Source of the DNA: JBDRMV01 sp043811795
GTDB taxonomy: Bacteria > CG03
Direction of reading: 5' to 3'
Length of the DNA stretch: 21,691 bases
NCBI GenBank assembly: GCA_043811795.1
Contig: JBDRMV010000027.1
Span: 1-21,691 of the forward strand
Numbering within the stretch: the first letter of the stretch is position 1; each line of letters opens with the position of its first letter. The notes beneath the pieces were generated by a model. That model ran no database searches. It was not told where the DNA came from and saw nothing but the letters and a program-made list of their open reading frames with translations. A program made the position numbers and the translations under genes. Of this stretch, positions 7,518 through 15,178 are shown in pieces.

Positions 7518-8873
7518 AACTACTTCCAGGATTTTGTTCAGCACATCCATTACCTTTTTTCTGTTTCTTGAAACCCCTTCCTGAGTATCCGCCTCAAACC
7601 TCAAAACGAGAACCGGCTGCGTGTTAGATGCTCTGCACAGCCCCCAGCCGTCTTCAAAAATGATTCTTGCCCCGTCTATCGTTATCACATCGTTCGTTTT
7701 CTGGAAAATTGCGGACAATTTGTCAACAACCCCGAACTTTATCTCATCCGGGCAGTCAATCCTGATTTCAGGCGTAATCGGATACGAAGGGACTTCTTCA
7801 AGATATGAAGAGAGTCTTCTTTCGCCGGCGCTTACCAGTTCGCAAAGGCGGAGAGCGGTATAGAGCGCGTCGTCATAGCCGAAGTATCTGTCGTTGAAGT
7901 AAATGTGTCCGCTCATTTCGCCTCCGAAAAGAGCGCCCTCTTTCTTTATCCGCGCCTCAATCGGCGAATGGCCCGTCCTGCTCATAACGGGAACCCCGCC
8001 GTATTTTTCAATCGCTTCCGGCAATGCCTTTGAACACTTTACCTCAAAAACAATTTTTCCGCCGGGGCTTTTCACCAGAAGAATTTTTGCGAAAATTGCC
8101 ATGAGCTTGTCACCCCAGATGATATCCCCCTTTTCATCAATCACGCCGATCCTGTCGGCGTCACCGTCAAAAGCCACGCCGAAATCCGCCTTCTCCTTAA
8201 AAACCGTTTCTGTCAAGGTCTTCAAATATTCCGGGACCGTCGGGTCCGGAAAATGATTCGGGAAATTCCCGTCAACATTCTCAAATAAGCTGATTACCTG
8301 CAGACCGAGCGCTTTCATTGCCGGGATTATAATTCCACCGCCGACACCGTTTCCGGAATCCACGGCAATCTTCAGTTTCCTTCCGATTTTTATATCTTTT
8401 TCCAGAAATTTCCTGTATTCCGGAATAATATCCCTCTTTTCGCATTTCCCGGTTCCGCCCGGCTTTTCGCTTTTTTCAACCCTGCGCAGAATGTCTTTTA
8501 TTTCCTCCCCGTAAATTGTTGCCTGATTAACGGATATTTTCATCCCGTTGTATTCCGGCGGATTATGACTTCCCGTAATCATAATCCCGCCGTTTACGTT
8601 CCACTGGTGACAGGCAAAGTAAAACACGGGGGAAGCCACAATACCTATGTCAATAACATTCAGGCCGCATTTCAAAAATTCATCAATCAGTGTCTTTGAA
8701 ATCCTCGGGGATGAAAGACGCCCGTCCCTCCCGATAATAATTTCCGCGATTCCCTTTTCCCTGACTTTTGAGGCAACGGCATCCGCAACAGCTCTCAGAA
8801 TGTCATCCTTTAAGTCGCTGTCGGCAATCCCTCTGATGTCATACTCCCTGAAAATCAACCGGTTAATCTTCAT
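7503..8873 (-). CDS. Phosphomannomutase/phosphoglucomutase
   Basis: The 456-residue alpha-D-phosphohexomutase interconverts hexose-6- and hexose-1-phosphates. All four family signatures are present: the phosphoserine loop TGSHNPPEYNG (Ser102), the Mg-binding DGDADR (Asp236, 238, 240), the sugar-binding GEMSG loop (about 318-322) and the phosphate-binding RASNTQP loop near residue 415. Length and start (REYDIRG) fit the PMM/PGM branch. AAGGAG ends 7 bases upstream of the ATG, beside the stop of the DUF2723 gene, and the two genes are separated by three bases. It probably supplies Man-1-P or Glc-1-P for the GDP/UDP-sugar used by the two DPM1-like enzymes of the operon. The final residues and stop lie in the hairpin repeat. 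Confidence 0.93.
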   Translation of the reverse strand: MKINRLIFREYDIRGIADSDLKDDILRAVADAVASKVREKGIAEIIIGRDGRLSSPRISKTLIDEFLKCGLNVIDIGIVASPVFYFACHQWNVNGGIMITGSHNPPEYNGMKISVNQATIYGEEIKDILRRVEKSEKPGGTGKCEKRDIIPEYRKFLEKDIKIGRKLKIAVDSGNGVGGGIIIPAMKALGLQVISLFENVDGNFPNHFPDPTVPEYLKTLTETVFKEKADFGVAFDGDADRIGVIDEKGDIIWGDKLMAIFAKILLVKSPGGKIVFEVKCSKALPEAIEKYGGVPVMSRTGHSPIEARIKKEGALFGGEMSGHIYFNDRYFGYDDALYTALRLCELVSAGERRLSSYLEEVPSYPITPEIRIDCPDEIKFGVVDKLSAIFQKTNDVITIDGARIIFEDGWGLCRASNTQPVLVLRFEADTQEGVSRNRKKVMDVLNKILEVVGDSS

Positions 8874-8876
8874 CTT

Positions 8877-10961
8877 TCACTCCTTAATTTTTATTCTCTG
8901 TTTTGCTATTTCAAGATAATACCTCGCCTGCTGATTGTCCGGCTCAATTTCGAGACATTTTTCAAACGAAGAAATTACTTTCATCCATGCCTTTTTCTTC
9001 CAGTAAACGACACCGATGTTGTAATAACCCTGCGCAAAGCCGGGGTCTCGTTCCACCGCTTTTTCATAGAAATTCAACGCATCGTCGAAGGCACCTTTTT
9101 TTTCGCAGATTGTCCCGATGTTGCTGTAACACCTCGCTTCCTGGCCGTTTATCAGGGGGCTCGTCCGCTTATCCCTGTACTCATGCCCGAGCGCAATCAC
9201 AGCTGCCTGGTAAAATTTCATCGCTTCGTCGGGGTCTCCGTCCACGTGATAAATCGCCCCTAAATTATACAAAATATCCGCGTTGTACGGGTTAAACGCC
9301 AGACCCTTCATAGAGAGGTCTTTCGCCTTTTCGTACAAACCGTCGTAATAGCATCTGAGACCTTCCGTAAAAAAAGCGCTGGCATAATCATCACAGAGTT
9401 CCTTCCGGTAAAAGTCATCGTAAAACAAGGCGCATGGAACGTCCGAAAAAAAGAAAACGGGCTCTTTTTCAGAGGTAATTTCCCGCCCGATGGTCCTCAA
9501 AATCCCGTGCGCGACCGGTTTGACATCGTTGTAGAAGTCAGGGCTTACTTCAAAGTGATTCGTTACGAGAACTTTTTTATTCATGTTGATAAATTCCCTG
9601 AAAAAAGAATCGCCGTAAACCCCTCGCGGCAGTTCCACCCTGCCCGTCCTCAAAATCTGCCTCTGGTACCACGGCGCCTGCATCATTCCCTGAGCCAGAA
9701 AAAGGGAGTCCTTCCGTTTCCCTGAAACGATATTTTCGTACCAGACGGAAAACAACTGCACGTCTTTCCGGAACAGAACGATTGAGCCGCGCGGAGTCGA
9801 ACTGAAAACATTCACCGCCCAGTCGCGCGCAAAAAAGTTGTTCCTGTTATTAAGACGGGGGAAATTCAAAAAAAGCAGAAGAACGGCGGCGGCCAGGCCG
9901 GCGGTTACCGGAAAAACATCCGGCAGTTTCCGGAACCCGTACCCGACAAAAACGAAGAAGCAGAAAAACGGGACAAGATAAGCCGCCTCAACAATAACAA
10001 GGGCGTGCGGGTTTGCCGGCATTTTTGAAATAAGCAGGAAAACCGGACCCGTAATCAGGAAAAAAATCAGAAATGCCTGAATCAAAATGTTCTTTTTCAG
10101 CCCTTTGCAGACGCCTCTGATGCCGAAGATAAAAAGCAGCGGGGAAAACTGAAAAAACAAATTTTTCAGGAAAATGAAGAACTGCCTGAAAAACGTTTCA
10201 TTCAAATTATAAAACTCCGAAATCTTATCGAGACCGTGACCGTACGCCTTTCTGCTGAGCGAATAAATAAACCGGCTCATCGTCTCGGGGTCCGCCCAGT
10301 CAATCGGCGGGTTTCTGCCCGACCTTACGGGAAGATAAAGATAAACGCTTATACCTAGCAGAAAAAACAAAAGGGCGTTGAAATAATCCTTTATTGCAAA
10401 CCCGTGCTTTTTCAGAAAGATAAAAGCAAAACAGGGAACCGCCAGAACGGGGGTCGGCCTTATTCCGAGCGCCAGCCCCGCGACGAACGCAAAAAGGTAT
10501 AATTTCTTCGGATAGGCCTTCATAAAAACCGCCGTGTAGAAAAGAAACCCCGTAAAAAGCAGGTCGGGCGTATACGATTCGCAGACAATCGAAAGAAGCC
10601 AGAAGACGCGCGAAAAAATGCCTGCGAGACAGAGAGCAAAAGCGCCGGCGGGGCTGAGCTTGAATTCGAGGAAAATGCGCCACAGCAGGACAATGCACAG
10701 CGCTGAGAAAAAAATACTCATTATCTTCGTCCTGAACGCGGGATTACCGGATAAAACAGCAGTGTTAAAAAATTTTCCGATAATAGTATAAGCCGGATAA
10801 CCCGGCGGGTGCGCGACCGAAAGGGTTTTGCAGACAACCGCAAGTTCGCCCGTGTCCCTGTACGGCTGGACGACAGGTGCGGCGGTAAAAATATAAAAAG
10901 CAAAAGTTATGAAAAAAAGCGCCCAGGCGTAAAATTTTTTAATCGCCCGCAAGGAGGTCAT
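8877..10961 (-). CDS. DUF2723 (GT117-like) integral membrane glycosyltransferase with C-terminal TPRs
   Basis: The 694-residue protein starts with a membrane helix (about 12-28) followed by the DUF2723 hallmarks DTGE (36-39) and AHPPGYPAY (50-58), then about a dozen hydrophobic segments to about residue 380. This is a GT-C-like fold with an acidic residue in the first luminal loop. A soluble part follows, and residues about 526-690 carry three to four TPR units (YNLGAIYHVDGDPDEA, YSNIGTICEKKGAFDDA, YYNIGVVYWKKKAW). Human TMEM260, with DUF2723 plus TPRs, is a protein O-mannosyltransferase, so use of polyprenyl-phosphate sugar to modify exported proteins is inferred. The neighbouring mutase and DPM1-like genes fit. 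An AGGAGCGAGAGG precedes the start. Its 5' end overlaps rimO by 23 bases. Lipid-linked glycan transfer is an alternative. Confidence 0.85.
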   Translation of the reverse strand: MTSLRAIKKFYAWALFFITFAFYIFTAAPVVQPYRDTGELAVVCKTLSVAHPPGYPAYTIIGKFFNTAVLSGNPAFRTKIMSIFFSALCIVLLWRIFLEFKLSPAGAFALCLAGIFSRVFWLLSIVCESYTPDLLFTGFLFYTAVFMKAYPKKLYLFAFVAGLALGIRPTPVLAVPCFAFIFLKKHGFAIKDYFNALLFFLLGISVYLYLPVRSGRNPPIDWADPETMSRFIYSLSRKAYGHGLDKISEFYNLNETFFRQFFIFLKNLFFQFSPLLFIFGIRGVCKGLKKNILIQAFLIFFLITGPVFLLISKMPANPHALVIVEAAYLVPFFCFFVFVGYGFRKLPDVFPVTAGLAAAVLLLFLNFPRLNNRNNFFARDWAVNVFSSTPRGSIVLFRKDVQLFSVWYENIVSGKRKDSLFLAQGMMQAPWYQRQILRTGRVELPRGVYGDSFFREFINMNKKVLVTNHFEVSPDFYNDVKPVAHGILRTIGREITSEKEPVFFFSDVPCALFYDDFYRKELCDDYASAFFTEGLRCYYDGLYEKAKDLSMKGLAFNPYNADILYNLGAIYHVDGDPDEAMKFYQAAVIALGHEYRDKRTSPLINGQEARCYSNIGTICEKKGAFDDALNFYEKAVERDPGFAQGYYNIGVVYWKKKAWMKVISSFEKCLEIEPDNQQARYYLEIAKQRIKIKE

Positions 10962-12237
10962 ATCCTCTCGCTCCTGTAATCAGAAATTTTTTCATTGTCC
11001 CGGGTTTCTGCTTCTTTGCAAAAATCACTTTTCCGTCGATCACCGGCGCCTGAAACTCGGTGTGCCCCGTAAACGGCCCGTCAACAAGAACCTTTAGCGT
11101 CATTCCGACATAAGTTTTGTTTTTCCTGAATGTTATTCCCCGCTGCATCTTCATCAACTCGCCGGCTCTCTTTCCCGCTGTTTTGGGCGTGACTTTTTTG
11201 TCCAGTATGTAAGCCTGCGTCCCTTTTTCATCCGAATATTCAAAAACGCCCACCCAGTCGAACTTAATTCTTTTAACATCAGAAAGCAGTCTGCCGAATT
11301 GACTGGTTGTTTCTCCCGGAAAACCCGTAATAAAAGTCGTTCTTATTGCGGCGCCGGAAACTGTTTTTCTGATAAGACCAATCAGATTTTCTGCCCTGTT
11401 AAAAGAAGGTCTTTTCATTCTGCGCAAAATTCCGCTTTCGGTGTGCTGGAGAGGAATGTCAAAATAACGGCAAATCTTGGGGAGATGCGAAATCTCTCTT
11501 ATCAAATTTCTGTTTATGTGCTCCGGATGCATATACAAAATTCTAATCCACTTTATTTTTTTTATTTTGTGAAGTTCGTCAAGCAGCAGGGGCAATTCAT
11601 GCCCGCCCGCCTCTGGAGGGGCTCTGTCTGCACCGAAATTTGTAGTGTCGTGCGCGACAAGGATTATCTCTTTTATCCCCATTCCGGCGAGGGCGCGCGC
11701 TTCAGTAACAATATCGTCTATGCTTCTGCTCCTGTAATTCCCTCTCAGATATGGAATTTTACAGTAACCGCAGCGGTTTGAACAACCATCCGCAATTTTA
11801 AGATACGCGTACGAGCGCGGGGTCGAAAGCAGCCGTGGATAACTTGAATCATAAAGAAATCCCGGGCTGCTTACTTCGGAAATGCGCTTAACCCTGTCAA
11901 ATTTTTTTATGACTTTTCCAATCTTAAAAAAATCGGAACTCCCGATAATTGCGTCGACCTGCGGAAATTTTCTGAAAATTGTCTCCTTTTCAAGCTGGGG
12001 AAGACAGCCGCAGACAATCAATTTCTGGTTTTCTTTCTTGCTCCCGCAAAGTTTGCTGATTTCACGATACGATTCTTCCCGCGCCTCTTTTATGAAAGAG
12101 CAGGTGTTGATAATCATAAAATCCGCATGCTGCGGGGCACCCACGAACTCAAAGCCGGCTGTGCCGAGAATGCCGCCGAGCACCTCCGTATCCACAAGAT
12201 TTTTGGCGCAGCCGAGCGAAATCAGATTAACCTTCAT
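10939..12237 (-). CDS. rimO: Ribosomal protein S12 methylthiotransferase RimO
   Basis: RimO adds a methylthio group to the conserved aspartate of ribosomal protein S12. The 432-residue protein has the N-terminal MTTase domain (Cys10 in LGCAKNLVDTE, Cys46, Cys78 in CGCLPQ), the radical SAM motif CSNRCGYC (Cys152, 156, 159) followed by KIPYLRGNYRSR, and a C-terminal TRAM-like region. LGCAKNLVD and the IKFDWVGVFEYSDEKGT stretch favour RimO over MiaB. I chose the ATG at 12237, giving MKVNLISLGCAKN. A TTG 12 bases upstream would add only four residues. The start overlaps the end of the CCA-glycosyltransferase gene by 11 bases. It seems to be a housekeeping gene carried in the glycosylation operon. 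Confidence 0.93.
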   Translation of the reverse strand: MKVNLISLGCAKNLVDTEVLGGILGTAGFEFVGAPQHADFMIINTCSFIKEAREESYREISKLCGSKKENQKLIVCGCLPQLEKETIFRKFPQVDAIIGSSDFFKIGKVIKKFDRVKRISEVSSPGFLYDSSYPRLLSTPRSYAYLKIADGCSNRCGYCKIPYLRGNYRSRSIDDIVTEARALAGMGIKEIILVAHDTTNFGADRAPPEAGGHELPLLLDELHKIKKIKWIRILYMHPEHINRNLIREISHLPKICRYFDIPLQHTESGILRRMKRPSFNRAENLIGLIRKTVSGAAIRTTFITGFPGETTSQFGRLLSDVKRIKFDWVGVFEYSDEKGTQAYILDKKVTPKTAGKRAGELMKMQRGITFRKNKTYVGMTLKVLVDGPFTGHTEFQAPVIDGKVIFAKKQKPGTMKKFLITGARGYDLLAGD

Positions 12238-14305
12238 CACATGGTGCAAATCTAACCCGCAATGCCGTAAGTATTGCCTTTATTCCGTCAACCGGCTTTA
12301 TCTTTTTACCCTCCGAGACGGTCCTGGGTTTATAGTTTATCGGAACTTCCAGAATTTTAATTCCTTTTTTCAGAACGCGGGAAGTCACCTCCGCCTCAAT
12401 TTCAAAGCCCTTTGAAAAAAGGGAAAACGACTTGAGAACTTTCGATTTAACGACTTTATAGCAGGTATAGGAGTCGGTAACGCGGCGGAGGAAGAGAGCG
12501 CTGATGAAAAGCGAAACCAGAAAATTACCCAGAAAATATCTCACATAACGGACGGGATTTCTTTTAAGAAACCTGGAACCGTACACCGCCGGAAGGCCTT
12601 CCTTTATTGCATATTCAATAATGTTCCGGAGTTCGGAAAAATCATATTCCCCGTCCGCATCCTGTATCGCAATATATTTTCCCCGCGCTTCTTTAACTGC
12701 CGTTCTTACCGCCGCGCCCTTTCCTATATTTCTGGCGTGTTTTATCACTCGCACATTAAATTTGCCCGCAATCTCGGATGTCTTATCCCGCGAACCGTCG
12801 TCAACGACAATCACTTCCCACGACCTCGGAATTTTTGAAACATTTATCAGGACGCTGCCGAGCGTTTTTTCCTCGTTAAAAGCGGGGATTATAATGGTCG
12901 CTTCCTTTAACGGAATCTCATCTTTTATTTTCTTCGCAAATTCAACCGCTTCTTCCTTCGTCTTTACTCTCCCGCAGACCTCAGCCGCCCTGATTTCTTC
13001 AAGAATCAGACCGACGAGGCGGCCGGGTCCTATCTTAAGATGCTCCATAACTTCATTACCGTTCAAAAGGGGCTGTTTTTTTTCAATCTTCACCTGCCTG
13101 TAAAACGCTTCTAAAATTTTTTTAGTGAAGACCGTCTGACCGGTAATTTCCCCCGGCGAATTAGAAACCGATTCATACGAATACCTGTCGCACAGAGCCG
13201 TAAAGACCGTTGCGATATGCGCATCCGTTGCGAACGCGTTGAAAAACCTGAAAAACGCTTTGCGTGTCGCCAGCGCGGACAGGTTTGACGGTCTCATATG
13301 AGAAAACACAATGTCGGAAACGAACCTGATGTCCTGACGGCTTGCCTTAAGCCGTTTCATTATGTTCCTCGCAAGAAAACTCCCCGCCCTTTCATGGCCG
13401 AAGAACCGGAGACGTCCCGAAGCGGTGGATGCGGTTGAGGGTTTCCCGATGTCGTGCAGGAGACAACCGATTTTCGTAAGCACCGCTTTTCTTCTATCAA
13501 AATACTTTTTTAAGTCATCGCTGAATTCGGGGAAACTTCCAAAATCATCAGACAGAAATTTATCCTCAAACTTTTTCAGCGTTTCAAAAGAATGCTCCCA
13601 GAGCCCTCCTTTATGAAAATAGTGATCGCGGGTATCGTCAAAAGCGGCGAACTCCGGAAACGAAAAATGAAACAGACCCGTCTCAAAAATCCTGCTGCAC
13701 CATTCGGCCGAAACCCGCGCTTCCAGTATTCTGTATAACTCATCCCTGATTCTTTCGCCCGAAACACCCGATATAAGAGCCGCATCCTTACGGATACGGG
13801 ATAACGTCTCTTCGCAAATCTTTCCGTCTATCTGCAAGGCAATCCTGAAAGCCCTGAAAAGCCGCAGCGGGTCATCCTTGAAGACATCCCTGCTTACCAT
13901 TCTTACAACTCTTTCCTTTAAATCCGCAATTCCTCCCGTCGGGTCAATAAAACTGCGGGGGGTTTCCCACTCTTTTACGGGAAGCGCTATCGCATCGACC
14001 GTAAAATCCCGCTCAAGCAAATCGCTTTTTATGTCTCCGCGCCGGAGAGGGGCGAAATCAAAGAACCACTCGTTTTCTTTTTTGAGAACCACCCTGTAAA
14101 CGTTTCTTTCTTCGTCAAGCGGAAACCACGCGCCGGAAACGGCATTTGAAAACGCCCGCGAAATTCCTAAAACATCGCCGGAGACAACAATGTCCACGTC
14201 ATGGGAAATTTTCCCGGAAAGAGCATTCCTTACGAAACCGCCCACGATAAAAGCGTCCGGGGTTTGTTCCGAAATCAAATTCAATTCGTTGACAATTTCT
14301 TTCAT
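12227..14305 (-). CDS. CCA tRNA nucleotidyltransferase (HD domain) fused to family 2 glycosyltransferase
   Basis: A single 692-residue frame joins two unrelated enzymes. Residues 1 to about 455 are a class II CCA-adding/poly(A) polymerase-type protein: GGFVRN (22-27), metal ligands in HDVDIVV (Asp36, Asp38), ERDFTVDAIAL (98-108), DPLRLFRAFRIA (145-156) and an HD domain with LLHDIGKPS (His284-Asp285). Residues 469-692 are a GT2: IIIPAFNEEKTLG, VVDDGSRDK, DADGEYD, a hydrophobic stretch at 589-606, and NYKPRTVSEGKKI, like polyprenyl-phosphate hexose synthases. No in-frame ATG, GTG or TTG with a ribosome binding site stands at the junction (12901), so separate translation of the GT2 is not evident. 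I chose ATG 14305. An upstream ATG at 14395 would translate the repeat at 14348-14398 and adds nothing conserved. A functional link between the halves is not known. Confidence 0.85.
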   Translation of the reverse strand: MKEIVNELNLISEQTPDAFIVGGFVRNALSGKISHDVDIVVSGDVLGISRAFSNAVSGAWFPLDEERNVYRVVLKKENEWFFDFAPLRRGDIKSDLLERDFTVDAIALPVKEWETPRSFIDPTGGIADLKERVVRMVSRDVFKDDPLRLFRAFRIALQIDGKICEETLSRIRKDAALISGVSGERIRDELYRILEARVSAEWCSRIFETGLFHFSFPEFAAFDDTRDHYFHKGGLWEHSFETLKKFEDKFLSDDFGSFPEFSDDLKKYFDRRKAVLTKIGCLLHDIGKPSTASTASGRLRFFGHERAGSFLARNIMKRLKASRQDIRFVSDIVFSHMRPSNLSALATRKAFFRFFNAFATDAHIATVFTALCDRYSYESVSNSPGEITGQTVFTKKILEAFYRQVKIEKKQPLLNGNEVMEHLKIGPGRLVGLILEEIRAAEVCGRVKTKEEAVEFAKKIKDEIPLKEATIIIPAFNEEKTLGSVLINVSKIPRSWEVIVVDDGSRDKTSEIAGKFNVRVIKHARNIGKGAAVRTAVKEARGKYIAIQDADGEYDFSELRNIIEYAIKEGLPAVYGSRFLKRNPVRYVRYFLGNFLVSLFISALFLRRVTDSYTCYKVVKSKVLKSFSLFSKGFEIEAEVTSRVLKKGIKILEVPINYKPRTVSEGKKIKPVDGIKAILTALRVRFAPCDEG

Positions 14306-14318
14306 AGTGTGATGAATC

Positions 14319-14324
14319 ATTATA
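14319..14324 (-). promoter_or_regulatory. -10 box before the CCA-glycosyltransferase operon
   Basis: A perfect TATAAT (14324-14319) lies 13 bases before the chosen ATG (14305), with no Shine-Dalgarno sequence between. The -35 region at 17 bases (14347-14342) reads TTTTTC and is weak. The predicted start site near 14312 gives a leader of about 7 bases. The box sits between the repeat and the gene, so the operon probably starts here. Confidence 0.5.
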
Positions 14325-14347
14325 CGAAAAAGCAACGACGAGAAAAA

Positions 14348-14398
14348 GTAGTGCGACCTTTTAAGGTCGCAAAAAGCGAGGATAAATCCTCGCACTAC
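14348..14398. repeat. REPIN-like element: GTAG...CTAC with two hairpins
   Basis: The ends GTAGTGCGA (14348-14356) and TCGCACTAC (14390-14398) are perfect 9-base inverted repeats. Inside are two palindromes, GCGACCTTTTAAGGTCGC (14353-14370) and GCGAGGATAAATCCTCGC (14376-14393), joined by AAAAA. It can therefore fold as one long stem or as a cloverleaf. GTAG next to a hairpin is the signature recognised by REP-associated tyrosine transposases, and two REPs in inverted orientation form a REPIN. It lies 12 bases after the stop of the Opp-type ATPase gene; no transposase is in the window. Confidence 0.65.
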
Positions 14399-14410
14399 AT
14401 TATCTTACAG

Positions 14411-15178
14411 CTATATCATCGCTGCTTTGAGCATTTTCACATACTCTGTTTTAGGATATTCAAAGACCTCTTCAGTATATCCTTCTTCAACAATGAGACC
14501 TTCTTTCATAACGTAAATTCTCTCGGCGACCAAACCCGCAAGAACAAGGTCGTGGGTTATGAAAAGCAGCGAGGTCTTGTATTTCCTATTCAGGCGTTTT
14601 AAAAGAGAAATGATGGCGGCGGAGGTGGAAACATCAAGAGAAGAGGTAACCTCGTCGAGAATAAGATATTCCGGAAACATAGCAAAACTCCGGGCGAGAG
14701 CGACTCGCTGGCTCTGGCCGCCGGAAAGCTGTCCCGCTCCGGATGCGGCGGCTGTCTCGTCCATTGAAAAAACGGAAAGCAGACCCGCAAGTTCCCTGAA
14801 CTCCTCCGGAGGGGGCGAAGGATTTTTCCGCCTATGCCTTATAACCTCGCCGAGCATTGTTCTGACCCTGAGGCGCGGATTCAAACTGGCGTACGGATTC
14901 TGAAAAACAATACCGACCAGGGAAGCAAGCGCTTCGCGCGAAAATTCCGCAAGGGGTTTGCCGTCAATAAAAACGGCTCCTTCATCGGGTTTTTCAAGGC
15001 CCGTAATTATTTTTGCAAGGGTGCTTTTTCCCGAGCCCGATTCGCCTACGATTGCGATAATTTCGCCGGAACAAATTCTGAGATTAACATTCCTGCAGGC
15101 AAAGCGGGGGGACGTTTTATTGAGAAAAATTCCCGTTTCAAGAAAAAATGACTTGGAAACATTCCTGACCTCAAGCAT
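14411..15178 (-). CDS. Opp/Dpp-type ABC ATPase (OppF/DppF-like)
   Basis: The 255-residue ATPase has Walker A GESGSGKS (45-52), Q-loop FQNPYASLNP (92-101), signature LSGGQSQRVALA (151-162), Walker B YLILDEVTSSLD (171 on; Val replaces the usual Pro after DE) and an H-loop THD. The FQNPYASLNPR segment is typical of the OppF/DppF half of peptide and nickel importers. It lacks the C-terminal oligopeptide extension found in many family members, ending soon after the EYPKTEYVKMLKAA segment that corresponds to the usual HPYT region. The start overlaps the end of the OppD-like gene by 8 bases. No permease or binding-protein gene is near, so the transporter must be completed from elsewhere. Confidence 0.88.
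   Translation of the reverse strand: MLEVRNVSKSFFLETGIFLNKTSPRFACRNVNLRICSGEIIAIVGESGSGKSTLAKIITGLEKPDEGAVFIDGKPLAEFSREALASLVGIVFQNPYASLNPRLRVRTMLGEVIRHRRKNPSPPPEEFRELAGLLSVFSMDETAAASGAGQLSGGQSQRVALARSFAMFPEYLILDEVTSSLDVSTSAAIISLLKRLNRKYKTSLLFITHDLVLAGLVAERIYVMKEGLIVEEGYTEEVFEYPKTEYVKMLKAAMI

Noticed and set aside
12901..12930. Possibility that the GT2 half is a separate gene starting near the junction
   Set aside because: No in-frame ATG, GTG or TTG with a ribosome binding site was found; the only nearby ATG is out of frame and stops after four codons.
14306..14395. N-terminal extension of the CCA-glycosyltransferase gene to an ATG at 14395
   Set aside because: The extra 30 residues translate the GTAG...CTAC repeat and the promoter; the -10 box at 14324-14319 lies inside this extension.
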